Shown here one piece after another: positions 1 to 6,538 of a stretch of 11,138 nucleotides of DNA (positions are counted from its first letter, which is position 1; every line of letters begins with the position of its first letter). The notes below the pieces were generated by a model. It was not told the origin of the DNA. It saw nothing but the letters and a program-made list of their open reading frames with translations, and ran no database searches. The translations under genes and the position numbers were made by a program. Origin of the DNA: JALENY01 sp036310185 (GTDB lineage Bacteria > Bacillota > Clostridia > Lachnospirales > Lachnospiraceae); contig JAXJSH010000129.1 in NCBI GenBank assembly GCA_036310185.1, forward strand, positions 1 through 11,138, written 5' to 3'.

Positions 1-2
1 CA

Positions 3-142
3 ATACCCCAGTTCCGGATTCGGCCACTGTGTGATTCCCGGCAGTCTCCTCGCCCCGCGCCTCAGATTGGCTTTTACAGCTTCCCCATAAAGGTACGGAC
101 TGTTTCCCTTCAGAATTCCCTCTGGTGTCAAGATATTGTTAC
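3..142 (-). repeat. Direct repeat copy 1 of the subtilase 3' end
   Basis: By eye this segment matches 3824-3963 at all but one position, 133. Its first 118 bases (3-120) match 4689-4806 of the intact subtilase gene with five mismatches. Positions 121-142 are shared only with the 3824-3963 copy, so the two relics have a common junction that the intact gene lacks. Identity stops at the A-rich tract that begins near 143. Confidence 0.9.
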
Positions 143-143
143 G

Positions 144-179
144 AAAAAGAAAAGACAGATAAATCACCGTCTATCTGCC
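144..179 (-). terminator. Terminator-like hairpin after the SEC-C/helical-protein operon
   Basis: On the minus strand GGCAGATA (172-179) pairs with TATCTGTC (154-161) around a 10-base loop, giving 8 pairs with one G-U. A U-rich tract (TTTTCTTTTTC, 143-153) follows. It lies about 30 bases past the stop of the 572-residue gene. The stem is short and only moderately GC-rich, so termination may be partial. Confidence 0.5.
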
Positions 180-208
180 CTTCCAACGCATAATACATGA
201 ATTACTTC

Positions 209-1927
209 TTAAAAATAATTTTTCATTTCTCTCTGGAAAGACGAATGCCTCGGAAATTTACTTCTATATTCTGCAAAAATCTTTTCTTTTGCACCACTAT
301 TTCCCATACTCTCTTTTATTTCTCCTACCATCGCCAGAAGCTGCACCACCTCGCAATAGTGATTTCTATGCTGACCACCTACAATTGCATCTGCTCTGCT
401 GTATATGATTTTTTCAGCCCATGCCAGATATTCTTCACGCTCTTTTTGTTCCATCGGGAAATATTGTTTCCACCTCTGGAAATAATTCCAGAAAATACTG
501 GTTTTGTGCTTACTGCTCTCCTCTGTGATTTTTCGTTCAAAGCTCATTAGGTTTTCAGAATCAGCCATACCTGATAAGCCAATATAACCTGCTATCCCCG
601 ATGTCGCTTTTGATGGCAACGCTTTCTCATATAAATATAACAGTATCATTCTTATCCCGTACGGAATAAAGCCACCACTCCATCCGAGCGAACCCTTCGG
701 ATTTTTAGATGCTTCCTTTACTTTTTTGAATTCTCCTGTGTAAAAACTCAGTTCCAGAAATGTATGCTCTCCCACAAAATTCCGTCGTTTTTCTGCGTCT
801 CTCAGATAAGTTTCTGCATTCCCTTTTTTACAACTACGAAGAACTTCTTTTCCCTGTAGACCATACTTCTCTGCCATCTCTTTGGTTCCAAAAAGGCGCA
901 AAAAATTTCTTGAGTTGGAATTCGAACGAAAACTTTCCCAGCAAAAACGCATCATTTCATCTGTATGTCCCAGAACATCTGCCGCCTGAGCAGCTTTCAA
1001 AGCAATCTCACTCCGAATCGTCAGACCGGAATCCAGATTTTTCATTGCATTCTGACCAATCTTCTCTATCTGCGTATACTCATGATTTTTATCATACTTC
1101 TTCATCGCAGCCAGATAAAGAGAGGGATGACTGTTCCCATTCTCATCAGCCAGTTTTACCAGGCCATCAATTCCATCTCTGTATAATACTGCTTCCTGCA
1201 AAAGTCTGCCTGCCACATCTCCATGTTTTGTTTTTAGCAATGCTATCCAGTCATCCCAGAACCATTCGGTTTCTGTCAACTGCTCACGACCTGCATAAAA
1301 CATTTCTTCTATGTGAATCTTTTGAAAGGCATTCATTCCAAAATATAAAAACAGATCCTCTGCCCGATTCTCCGGCTTCTGAGCCTGATAATCTGCATAC
1401 AGAGTCAGAAGTGCCAGCTGTTTCATATCCACACTAATAATCCTGTTTTCAACAAGCATCTCCAAATCAAGCGGATCCCCGTATTCACTGTCAGTTGAAA
1501 CACTCATGCTCCACAGCCATTCATAAATAAAATTGGCTTCCGTATATCTCCTGTCATCTATACAGTCCTTTGCAAAGCGTATGGCCATGATCAATTTATC
1601 GCCAATATCGCAATTGTCATAATATTCAACAACCCAGTCCGAATCCCAGTAGCCGCTGGAATAATCTTCATATTCCTCCGTATTGAGATACAACCCGCCT
1701 TCCTCAATCTGCTGGATCCATTCTTTGATCTGTTCCATCTTCTCATCTACCAGTTCCTGTGACATCCGGATCATTACAGGAGATTCTTTTTTCCCGGAAT
1801 GCTCTGTCACACTGCCTGCCACTATGTTTTCCAATTTCTTATACTGTTCTTCTGACAGAATATCCGTCACTTTACACAATATTTCTTCCAGTTTTTCTCT
1901 GCTTAGTTCCTTTATCTTCTGCTTCAT
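209..1927 (-). CDS. Large helical protein, SWIM-protein-like repeat region
   Basis: This is a 572-residue soluble protein with no signal peptide or membrane segment. Most of it reads as paired amphipathic helices. The N-terminus (1-40, MKQKIKELSREKLEEIL) and the segment around 64-140 (IEEGGLYLNTEEYED, then a helical hairpin) resemble the TPR-like region that follows the zinc finger in bacterial SWIM-domain proteins. So does the C-terminus (about 511-572: RADAIVGGQHRNHY, AEYRSKFPRHSSF). That is recognition from memory and not certain. No SWIM CxC...CxH finger is present, and I see no enzymatic motif. It starts 15 bases after the stop of the SEC-C gene, so the two are probably co-transcribed. 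The site before ATG 1925-1927 is weak (only AGAG-like), suggesting reliance on upstream translation. Function unknown; a scaffold or adaptor role is inference only. Confidence 0.85.
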   Translation of the reverse strand: MKQKIKELSREKLEEILCKVTDILSEEQYKKLENIVAGSVTEHSGKKESPVMIRMSQELVDEKMEQIKEWIQQIEEGGLYLNTEEYEDYSSGYWDSDWVVEYYDNCDIGDKLIMAIRFAKDCIDDRRYTEANFIYEWLWSMSVSTDSEYGDPLDLEMLVENRIISVDMKQLALLTLYADYQAQKPENRAEDLFLYFGMNAFQKIHIEEMFYAGREQLTETEWFWDDWIALLKTKHGDVAGRLLQEAVLYRDGIDGLVKLADENGNSHPSLYLAAMKKYDKNHEYTQIEKIGQNAMKNLDSGLTIRSEIALKAAQAADVLGHTDEMMRFCWESFRSNSNSRNFLRLFGTKEMAEKYGLQGKEVLRSCKKGNAETYLRDAEKRRNFVGEHTFLELSFYTGEFKKVKEASKNPKGSLGWSGGFIPYGIRMILLYLYEKALPSKATSGIAGYIGLSGMADSENLMSFERKITEESSKHKTSIFWNYFQRWKQYFPMEQKEREEYLAWAEKIIYSRADAIVGGQHRNHYCEVVQLLAMVGEIKESMGNSGAKEKIFAEYRSKFPRHSSFQREMKNYF

Positions 1928-1942
1928 TTTTTTATTTCTCTG

Positions 1943-2977
1943 TTATTTTCTTCCACAGCACTTCTTATACTTCTTTCCACTTCCGCACGGACACGGATCA
2001 TTCGGATACACTTTTGCAGCTTTCACTATCGGCTGCTGGACAGGCATACGAAAATCATCGTACAGATCATTATAATAATCAGCCTGCTCCACAGAATCAT
2101 TAAATAAAGTCAATTGCATTTCGATCCATTCCAGATCTTTTTCCTTTTCCAGATGCCCTGCCAGAAGCTTCGCTCGTTCAAAAAGCATATAGTTATGTAT
2201 GGTACAGGCAGTTCCAATTACCTTTTTACGCACAAGCAGCCATGCCTTTTCTGCACCTTCCTGTTCCTGAATACACCAACTGTATACATTTAATGCACTG
2301 CTGTTATCCGGTTCTTTCTTCAGCCAGTTTTCAAACCACGCCTTGCCTTCTTTTACTTTTCCTGTCGCATACAGTTCTTCGCCGATTGCACAGCGAAAAC
2401 CATCTGCGTCATCATAAGTCCAGTCGAACATTTCCAGAATTCTCTGACAGAATTCCATACGTTTTTCATGCTCTCCTGTATTGCCAAGTTCCATTTCCAG
2501 ATCCTGCAGCCACGCATCCACAGGATACTGATAATCCTGTGATTCCATCACACCACTTACGCTCATTTTCATTTCTGCTGATTTCATGATCTCCTGAAAT
2601 ACAGACCATGCTTTCCACCAGTTGGAAATCATTTCTGCTTCATTGCGTTTTTCCTGTGCGTCGTATCCACGCTGTGCCAGTTCATCCCAATCATCCCATT
2701 CGGTCCGAATTCTATGTGTATCTTCAAAATCAATACTCTGCTGAACCATTTCATTCAACGCTTCTGCATATTTCTTTTCATCATACGGCTGATTTTCTTT
2801 CATTACATCATAGATTTCTGTCAGCACCACAGCTCCTATTTTCTCTTTTGCCTCACTTGCGGAATATCCTGCGCCAAGCAGTTTCTCATATGCCTGTTTT
2901 GTAACCGGAGGATCATTATCTTTTAACTGATTATTCACTACTTCCAGAATTAATTTTTTTAATCGCAAATTCACCAT
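1943..2977 (-). CDS. TPR-like protein with C-terminal SEC-C zinc motif
   Basis: This is a 344-residue soluble protein. The last 20 residues form a textbook SEC-C motif, PNDPCPCGSGKKYKKCC, with C329, C331, C340 and C341 as probable zinc ligands. This is the element found at the SecA C-terminus and on many unrelated bacterial proteins. The N-terminus (about 12-78: NNQLKDNDPP, GYSASEAKEKIGAV, YDVMKENQPYDEKKY) matches a short helical segment common in Firmicutes SEC-C proteins. The centre (about 165-290) looks TPR-like (GEELYATGKVKEGKAWFENW). The start ATG (2975-2977) follows TTGGAG with 11 bases between. It is the first gene of an apparent operon with the 572-residue gene, which begins 15 bases after its stop. 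SEC-C usually mediates zinc-dependent protein contact, but the partner here is unknown. It is not SecA, as the motor domain is absent. Confidence 0.9.
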   Translation of the reverse strand: MVNLRLKKLILEVVNNQLKDNDPPVTKQAYEKLLGAGYSASEAKEKIGAVVLTEIYDVMKENQPYDEKKYAEALNEMVQQSIDFEDTHRIRTEWDDWDELAQRGYDAQEKRNEAEMISNWWKAWSVFQEIMKSAEMKMSVSGVMESQDYQYPVDAWLQDLEMELGNTGEHEKRMEFCQRILEMFDWTYDDADGFRCAIGEELYATGKVKEGKAWFENWLKKEPDNSSALNVYSWCIQEQEGAEKAWLLVRKKVIGTACTIHNYMLFERAKLLAGHLEKEKDLEWIEMQLTLFNDSVEQADYYNDLYDDFRMPVQQPIVKAAKVYPNDPCPCGSGKKYKKCCGRK

Positions 2978-3001
2978 ATTACTCTTTACTCCAAATTCTT
3001 T

Positions 3002-3649
3002 TTATCCTATCTATACTTTCTTTCCTTCAAATGCAAATCCATATTTCCTGATTTGCTCTGCCGAAACCACTTTTTCTATTAGAAGTGATCACATATCTTC
3101 CAGTCAGTTCCACGATCAACCCAAGGACGAAACTGTAATAAAAGCGCTCCGGATCTGTTTTCTTAGAACGACGCTTTCTAATATCAAAATAGCTGAATAT
3201 CTCCACTGTCACGGAATTCATAAAATTGTTCACAGCTTTCACATCACCAGGAGGAAGGGCCTGCACAAAATCGTTATAATCTGCCAGTACTCCTCTGAAC
3301 CACGTCCGTATCATATTCCGGAACATAATTTTTACTTCCAGATTCGTCAATGCCAGTTCATACTTTGGCTCTATAATGTCCTCCGAACCATATTCCTCAT
3401 AACTGATAACTTTCAGATAGCCGCTTGCTACCAAAAGCCTCCAGATGCCCTTTTCATCTCCCTCCAACTGATTATAAACAATCTGCTCATCAATCAGAGT
3501 AAATAAATGCTCCCCCTGCCAGAAGTTTTTCAAAGATTCAGATCTGAAAAAATTGATTCCCGACTCACCCTCGTTATCCCTGTCATAATCGCACGTTCCA
3601 ACCATGGATTCGTCTTAAATGTGGCATTGAAAAGACTTAATTCAGCAAC
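3002..3649 (-). pseudogene. Decayed AAA-ATPase-like / PD-(D/E)XK nuclease family gene
   Basis: Three reading frames each carry a piece of one protein family (AAA-ATPase-like domain plus C-terminal PD-(D/E)XK domain, common and multicopy in gut Firmicutes and Bacteroidetes). Frame A (3530-3649) reads FKTNPWLERAIMTGITRVSR and ends SDLNL-stop, the late part of the ATPase domain. Frame B is open at 3027-3605. Its meaningful part starts near FWQGEHLFTLIDEQIVYNQL and continues through ASGYLKVISYEEYG, FRNMIRTWFRG and RYVITSNRKSGFGR. Frame C (3002-3052) reads IRKYGFAFEGKKV-stop-IG-stop, the usual extreme C-terminus, with a further stop inside it. So the Walker-A part is gone, a stretch between the ATPase piece and the linker is deleted, and the nuclease core between SGFGR and IRKYGF is deleted. 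The ATG at 3605 is an artefact of frame B, and the first ~20 residues of the 192-codon frame are out of frame. Non-functional. Confidence 0.85.
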
Positions 3650-3652
3650 TTA

Positions 3653-3768
3653 AATGAAAACTAAATTCCAGTTGTAGAATATCCCAGTAAATTTGCGGGA
3701 TTAAATTCTATTTTGCACCTTAACAATTTCATATTTTTGCCATATAATGACCCCATAGGTACCCAATT
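3653..3768. other. AT-rich spacer with imperfect inverted repeats
   Basis: This stretch between the decayed nuclease gene and subtilase relic copy 2 has no credible reading frame. TAGAATATCCC at 3675-3685 faces GGGATTAAATTCTA at 3697-3710, pairing in two short blocks (TAGAAT with ATTCTA, TCCC with GGGA). CAACT (3646-3650) and AGTTG (3670-3674) are also inverted. These could be remnants of a mobile-element end or chance in AT-rich DNA. Confidence 0.3.
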
Positions 3769-4000
3769 TTAATCATATTTTGGTATGCTGTCGCGCAGAC
3801 ACAATACTTAAATGTAATACCTCATACCCCAGTTCCGGATTCGGCCACTGTGTGATTCCCGGCAGTCTCCTCGCCCCGCGCCTCAGATTGGCTTTTACAG
3901 CTTCCCCATAAAGGTACGGACTGTTTCCCTTCAGAATTCCCTCTGGTGTCAAGGTATTGTTACAAAAAAATGACCTATTAATACCATAATCCATACCCAC
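3769..4000 (-). pseudogene. Subtilase 3'-end relic, copy 2
   Basis: The frame from a GTG at 3998-4000 runs 75 codons. It reads FFCNNTLTPEGILKG, then the subtilase C-terminal sequence NSPYLYGEAVKANLRRGARR, and ends EVLHLSIVSARQHTKI. Ignoring a 13-base insertion (about 3808-3820) the DNA would instead read VLCLRDSIPKYD-stop (stop at 3769-3771), clearly homologous to the intact gene's VLCLRDSLPE end. The relic therefore derives from a related but distinct paralog, and its natural end has been frameshifted. The catalytic domain is missing, and no ribosome binding site supports the GTG. It is most likely an untranslated remnant, though a 75-residue peptide cannot be excluded. Confidence 0.75.
3824..3963 (-). 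repeat. Direct repeat copy 2 of the subtilase 3' end
   Basis: Positions 3824-3963 match 3-142 with a single difference (3954). Positions 3824-3941 match 4689-4806 of the intact gene with five differences. The two relic copies begin 3821 bases apart in the same orientation and bracket the decayed nuclease gene and the SEC-C operon. Confidence 0.9.
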
Positions 4001-4056
4001 AGATCAATACAACTACCTAAAACTAATAAGTCTATTCTTTTTTGCTTCAGCACTCT

Positions 4057-4099
4057 AAAGTCTCATAGTCTCACTTTCTACTTGAGACTATGAGACTTT
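4057..4099. repeat. Perfect 17-bp inverted repeat built from AGTCTCA heptamers
   Basis: AAAGTCTCATAGTCTCA (4057-4073) is followed by a 9-base spacer and its exact reverse complement (4083-4099). Each arm contains the heptamer AGTCTCA (or TGAGACT) twice, 8 bases apart. The plus-strand side ends in a run of five T, so it could be a terminator in that direction. The doubled heptamer also looks like an operator. It lies downstream of the broken helix-turn-helix gene. Confidence 0.8.
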
Positions 4100-4160
4100 T
4101 TCTTGAGATTTTGCGCCTAAAACCATTATTTAGTCCAAATCAGACATATCTATTTGTTTA

Positions 4161-4185
4161 CAGTCTCATTTTTCATTTGAGACTG
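4161..4185. repeat. Second AGTCTCA inverted repeat, 9-base spacer
   Basis: CAGTCTCA (4161-4168) pairs with TGAGACTG (4178-4185) across exactly 9 bases. This is the same heptamer and the same spacing as the inner pair of the 4057-4099 repeat. It overlaps the stop codon of the broken helix-turn-helix frame. Confidence 0.7.
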
Positions 4186-4504
4186 GCAAATACCATTCTC
4201 CTGTTTTTTTATCATATGCTGCTCCGCATTTTTTACGAATTTTGGCATAATCACGAAATACCGTTGCTCTTGATACATTTAATGCATCCATAACCTCTTC
4301 TACTGTTAATTGATTATTCTCTCCTTATACCAATCAAACCAGTTTTTATTTTCACATCAATCAAAAGTCAAAATCAAAAATTTCTTTCTCACAAGTATAA
4401 CATTTCCGTTTCTGCTTTTCAATCAGAGTCATACTCAAGTTTCCGTTCCCTACTGTTCTTCCCGTAACTGCCTCCTGGAATTTTTCTGTTTTACTTTGTT
4501 CCAT
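4166..4504 (-). pseudogene. Broken small helix-turn-helix gene
   Basis: Two open stretches in the same direction look like parts of one disrupted gene. The upstream one (4361-4504) has 47 codons from an ATG and reads MEQSKTEKFQEAVTGRT then KRKCYTCEKEIFDFDF, with a CxxC pair. A short bridging frame reads CENKNWFDWYKERIIN before its stop at 4306-4308. The downstream one (4166-4324) has 52 codons without a usable start and reads QLTVEEVMDALNVSRATVFR then DYAKIRKKCGAAYDKKTG and EWYL, a good helix-turn-helix with a recognition-helix-like SRATVFRDY. The pieces sit in three frames, so at least two frameshifts are implied. I do not recognise the family. A small mobile-element or regulator DNA-binding protein is a reasonable guess. 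Sequencing error could also produce the breaks. Confidence 0.45.
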
Positions 4505-4652
4505 TCCTTTTTACAGTTATCTTTTGTATATATTCCTTCTGTATTTTTAATTATTTTCATTATATCTGTAAAAAATATGCCACAACGAATTTGCAGTATA
4601 TTTTTATCCTTTTTTGTTTTTCAGGATTTGCCATCTAACATATATCACAGTA
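4505..4652. other. AT-rich stretch without a supported gene
   Basis: This lies just past the intact subtilase stop. The minus strand has only very short frames (for example MANPEKQKRIKIYC..., 25 codons, and one starting MKIIKNTEGIY, 36 codons) with no family resemblance and no convincing terminator. It may be decayed DNA from the element that left the helix-turn-helix fragment. Confidence 0.3.
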
Positions 4653-6491
4653 TTATTCCGGCAGACTGTCACGCAGACACAATACCCCATACCCCAATTC
4701 CGGATTCGGCCACTGTGTGATTCCCGGCAATCGTCTCGCCCCGCGCCGCAGATTGGCTTTTACAGCTTCCCCATAAAGGTACGGACTGTTTCCCTTCAGA
4801 ATTCCCCATTCCATCATAAGTGCTGCTGACCCGGTCACAAAAGGCGCTGCAAAGGAAGTACCGGTAAATTCTCCATAACCGCCCCCGGCTCTTGTTGTCC
4901 GAATCCGCACCCCCGGAGCAGCCAGATCCGGTTTTACCTGATTGGTCACCCTTGTGTATCCACGGCCGGAAAAGTCTGCATAAGACTGCAGACGGGAATC
5001 ATATGCCCCCACTGAAATCACACCGGCTGCGGCGGCAGGTATCGTCAGTGTCCGATTCGGTGTCGGAGTATAAAAATGCGTATCTTCATTCAGAACATTT
5101 CCACCGGGCAACCACAAATCCACCTGTCCATCCACAATCTGTCCTGCTTCAAACCGCAGGCTCCAGATACCCGTATCTACATAAGAATCCGCAGGAAGAA
5201 AATCCACATATATTTCCTGGGCCGCACTATACGGACTGGGTATGCCATAATAAATCAGCAGATTTGTATTTTCCAGCCGATACCTCTGGGGACCCTGCTC
5301 AGAACGAAAGGGGCCAATTATCTGTCCACTGGGACTTATTACAGAGATGGCTATTTCATCCACATAATTTTTCCATATCTGTACATTGAATGAAGTCTGA
5401 TAAGTTCCCACACTGATTTCCACATCCCTGGTATTCCCCACCCCCGAAACCTGCATTGTCTTTATTATCTGGCCATTTTTCCTGTTTCGATTTCGGTCAA
5501 CAGACTGTGCTGCGTATGCGGTCTGGCTCTCTATGTTCATTTGACTACGGAAATTGACCGATGTATGCCCCCGGCTGCTGCCTTCATTTCCCATCCCCAC
5601 ACAGATCGTCGTCCGACCCATTCCCGACACCTGGTTCAGATAAGTTTCCAGAAGTGAATTACCTTCATGGGATCCATAAGAATTGCCAAAACTAAGATTC
5701 AATGCCAGCGGCTGATTCCGCGCTATGGCCTGTCGAATACAATAATCGATTCCCTGTATCAGCTCTGTGGTCCTTGGGAAAGAATCCTCCAGCGGATTTC
5801 CCAGCTTTACCACAATCAGCGGGCTCTCATCCGCTACGCCGCGCAGCACACCATTGCTCTCCCGTCCATTTCCTGCCGCAATTCCCATAACTGCCGTTCC
5901 ATGTCCGCTTAGGTCACGGCTTGGCACCACCTCATACCGCTCCATCAAAGTATTTTTTCCCAACGCCTCATTAATCTGCTCCGCCGTATACTCCGACCCA
6001 AGAAAATATCCTTCCGGCGGTGCACCCTCAATGGTCTGATCCCAGAGACTGACAATGCGTGTGGTTCCATCCGGATTGCGAAAATCCATATGTCCGTAAT
6101 CAATGCCTGAATCCACACATGCCACCAGAATTCCTTTTCCATGCAGATCAAAGGGTGGTGCCTGCACCGGATTAATGCATGATACTGCCCGCGCCTGGCT
6201 GAGCGCAAAAAAAAGACGCTTTGGCTTTTCCACATACTCAATCTGTGGTAAATTTGCAAAAGCGTCCAATCTGCTCTGGGGAATCCGCACCACCGCATAT
6301 CCGTTTAAAAGCGGCGTAATCCTTGTGGTCATGCTTCGAAGTTCCTCAATATCTCCGGAGTATTTTACAATCACATCCCATTCACGATCTGCAGAGTCGT
6401 ACCCCACGTTCAGTTCCAGGGATTTTTCCCGCTCTTCGGGTGTGGCATCCACTGCCAGGTTTAAGATATTATCTACTTTTTGATTTTCCAT
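4653..6491 (-). CDS. CspA-type S8 subtilisin-like serine protease
   Basis: This is a 612-residue serine endopeptidase of the clostridial Csp-like subtilase group. The triad is visible: D127 (VACVDSGIDYG), H197 (DLSGHGTAVMGI) and S546 (FTGTSFAAPFVTG), with oxyanion N302 (GMGNEG). Residues 1-92 look like the usual N-terminal prodomain (ELNVGYDSADREWDVIVKY, IEYVEKPKRL). A beta-rich insert (about 345-470) lies between the His and Ser blocks, as in CspB-type proteins. There is no signal peptide or membrane segment. Csp relatives process the cortex lytic enzyme in spore germination, but most Lachnospiraceae paralogs have no assigned substrate. The start is 47 bases after the YibE/F stop and has no Shine-Dalgarno sequence. 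Its last ~120 bases recur twice downstream as relics. The family assignment is firm; the biological role is not. Confidence 0.95.
   Translation of the reverse strand: MENQKVDNILNLAVDATPEEREKSLELNVGYDSADREWDVIVKYSGDIEELRSMTTRITPLLNGYAVVRIPQSRLDAFANLPQIEYVEKPKRLFFALSQARAVSCINPVQAPPFDLHGKGILVACVDSGIDYGHMDFRNPDGTTRIVSLWDQTIEGAPPEGYFLGSEYTAEQINEALGKNTLMERYEVVPSRDLSGHGTAVMGIAAGNGRESNGVLRGVADESPLIVVKLGNPLEDSFPRTTELIQGIDYCIRQAIARNQPLALNLSFGNSYGSHEGNSLLETYLNQVSGMGRTTICVGMGNEGSSRGHTSVNFRSQMNIESQTAYAAQSVDRNRNRKNGQIIKTMQVSGVGNTRDVEISVGTYQTSFNVQIWKNYVDEIAISVISPSGQIIGPFRSEQGPQRYRLENTNLLIYYGIPSPYSAAQEIYVDFLPADSYVDTGIWSLRFEAGQIVDGQVDLWLPGGNVLNEDTHFYTPTPNRTLTIPAAAAGVISVGAYDSRLQSYADFSGRGYTRVTNQVKPDLAAPGVRIRTTRAGGGYGEFTGTSFAAPFVTGSAALMMEWGILKGNSPYLYGEAVKANLRRGARRLPGITQWPNPELGYGVLCLRDSLPE
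4689..4806 (-). repeat. Parental-type copy of the repeated subtilase 3' end
   Basis: This is the C-terminal part of the intact protease gene, encoding about GILKGNSPYLYGEAVKANLR to the GGGGTAT tandem. It matches 3-120 and 3824-3941 with five differences. Homology breaks abruptly at GGGAATTC on the upstream side: the intact gene continues into MMEWGIL, while both relics continue into NNxLTPEGIL. Confidence 0.9.
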
Positions 6492-6538
6492 ACAATAATA
6501 TATGTGTTAAGAGGAATGCAGATTCAAAAAATCCCAGC
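6492..6538 (-). promoter_or_regulatory. Short spacer with a -10-like box next to the subtilase start
   Basis: The spacer before the subtilase ATG has no purine-rich ribosome binding site. CATATATTA lies about 6 bases before the ATG and could be a -10 element (TATATT), with TTGAAT 19 bases further up. The same bases also loosely fit a sporulation sigma E/K -10 (CATAnnnTA). If used, the transcript would be nearly leaderless. This is suggestive only. Confidence 0.25.

Larger units (their letters stand above)
1..198 (-). pseudogene. Subtilase 3'-end relic, copy 1 (runs off the window)
   Basis: Reading down from an ATG at 196-198, the frame starts MYYALEGQIDGD and then enters NNILTPEGILKGNSPYLYGE and RRGARRLPGITQW. 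From GILKG onward it matches the C-terminus of the intact S8 subtilase at 4653-6491. No protease domain precedes it: the Asp, His and Ser motifs are absent. Compared with the intact gene, the end lacks one of two tandem GGGGTAT units, so the frame would shift beyond the window edge. The ATG lies only 10 bases after the stop of the 572-residue gene, but there is no clear ribosome binding site, and a terminator-like hairpin (154-179) lies inside this reading frame. Expression is therefore doubtful, and a relic is more likely than a small protein gene. Confidence 0.7.

Noticed and set aside
760..1437. 225-codon plus-strand reading frame
   Set aside because: It is antisense to the 572-residue gene, has low-complexity composition and no motifs.
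3027..3605. 192-codon frame as an intact protein
   Set aside because: Family sequence continues in two other frames on both sides, showing deletions and frameshifts.
3945..3953. TTGACA in the relic repeat as a -35 promoter element
   Set aside because: No -10-like hexamer lies at 16-19 bases downstream in either relic copy.
1..4806. CRISPR array from the recurring ~140-bp sequence
   Set aside because: There are only three copies, hundreds to thousands of bases apart, and all are protein-coding homology.
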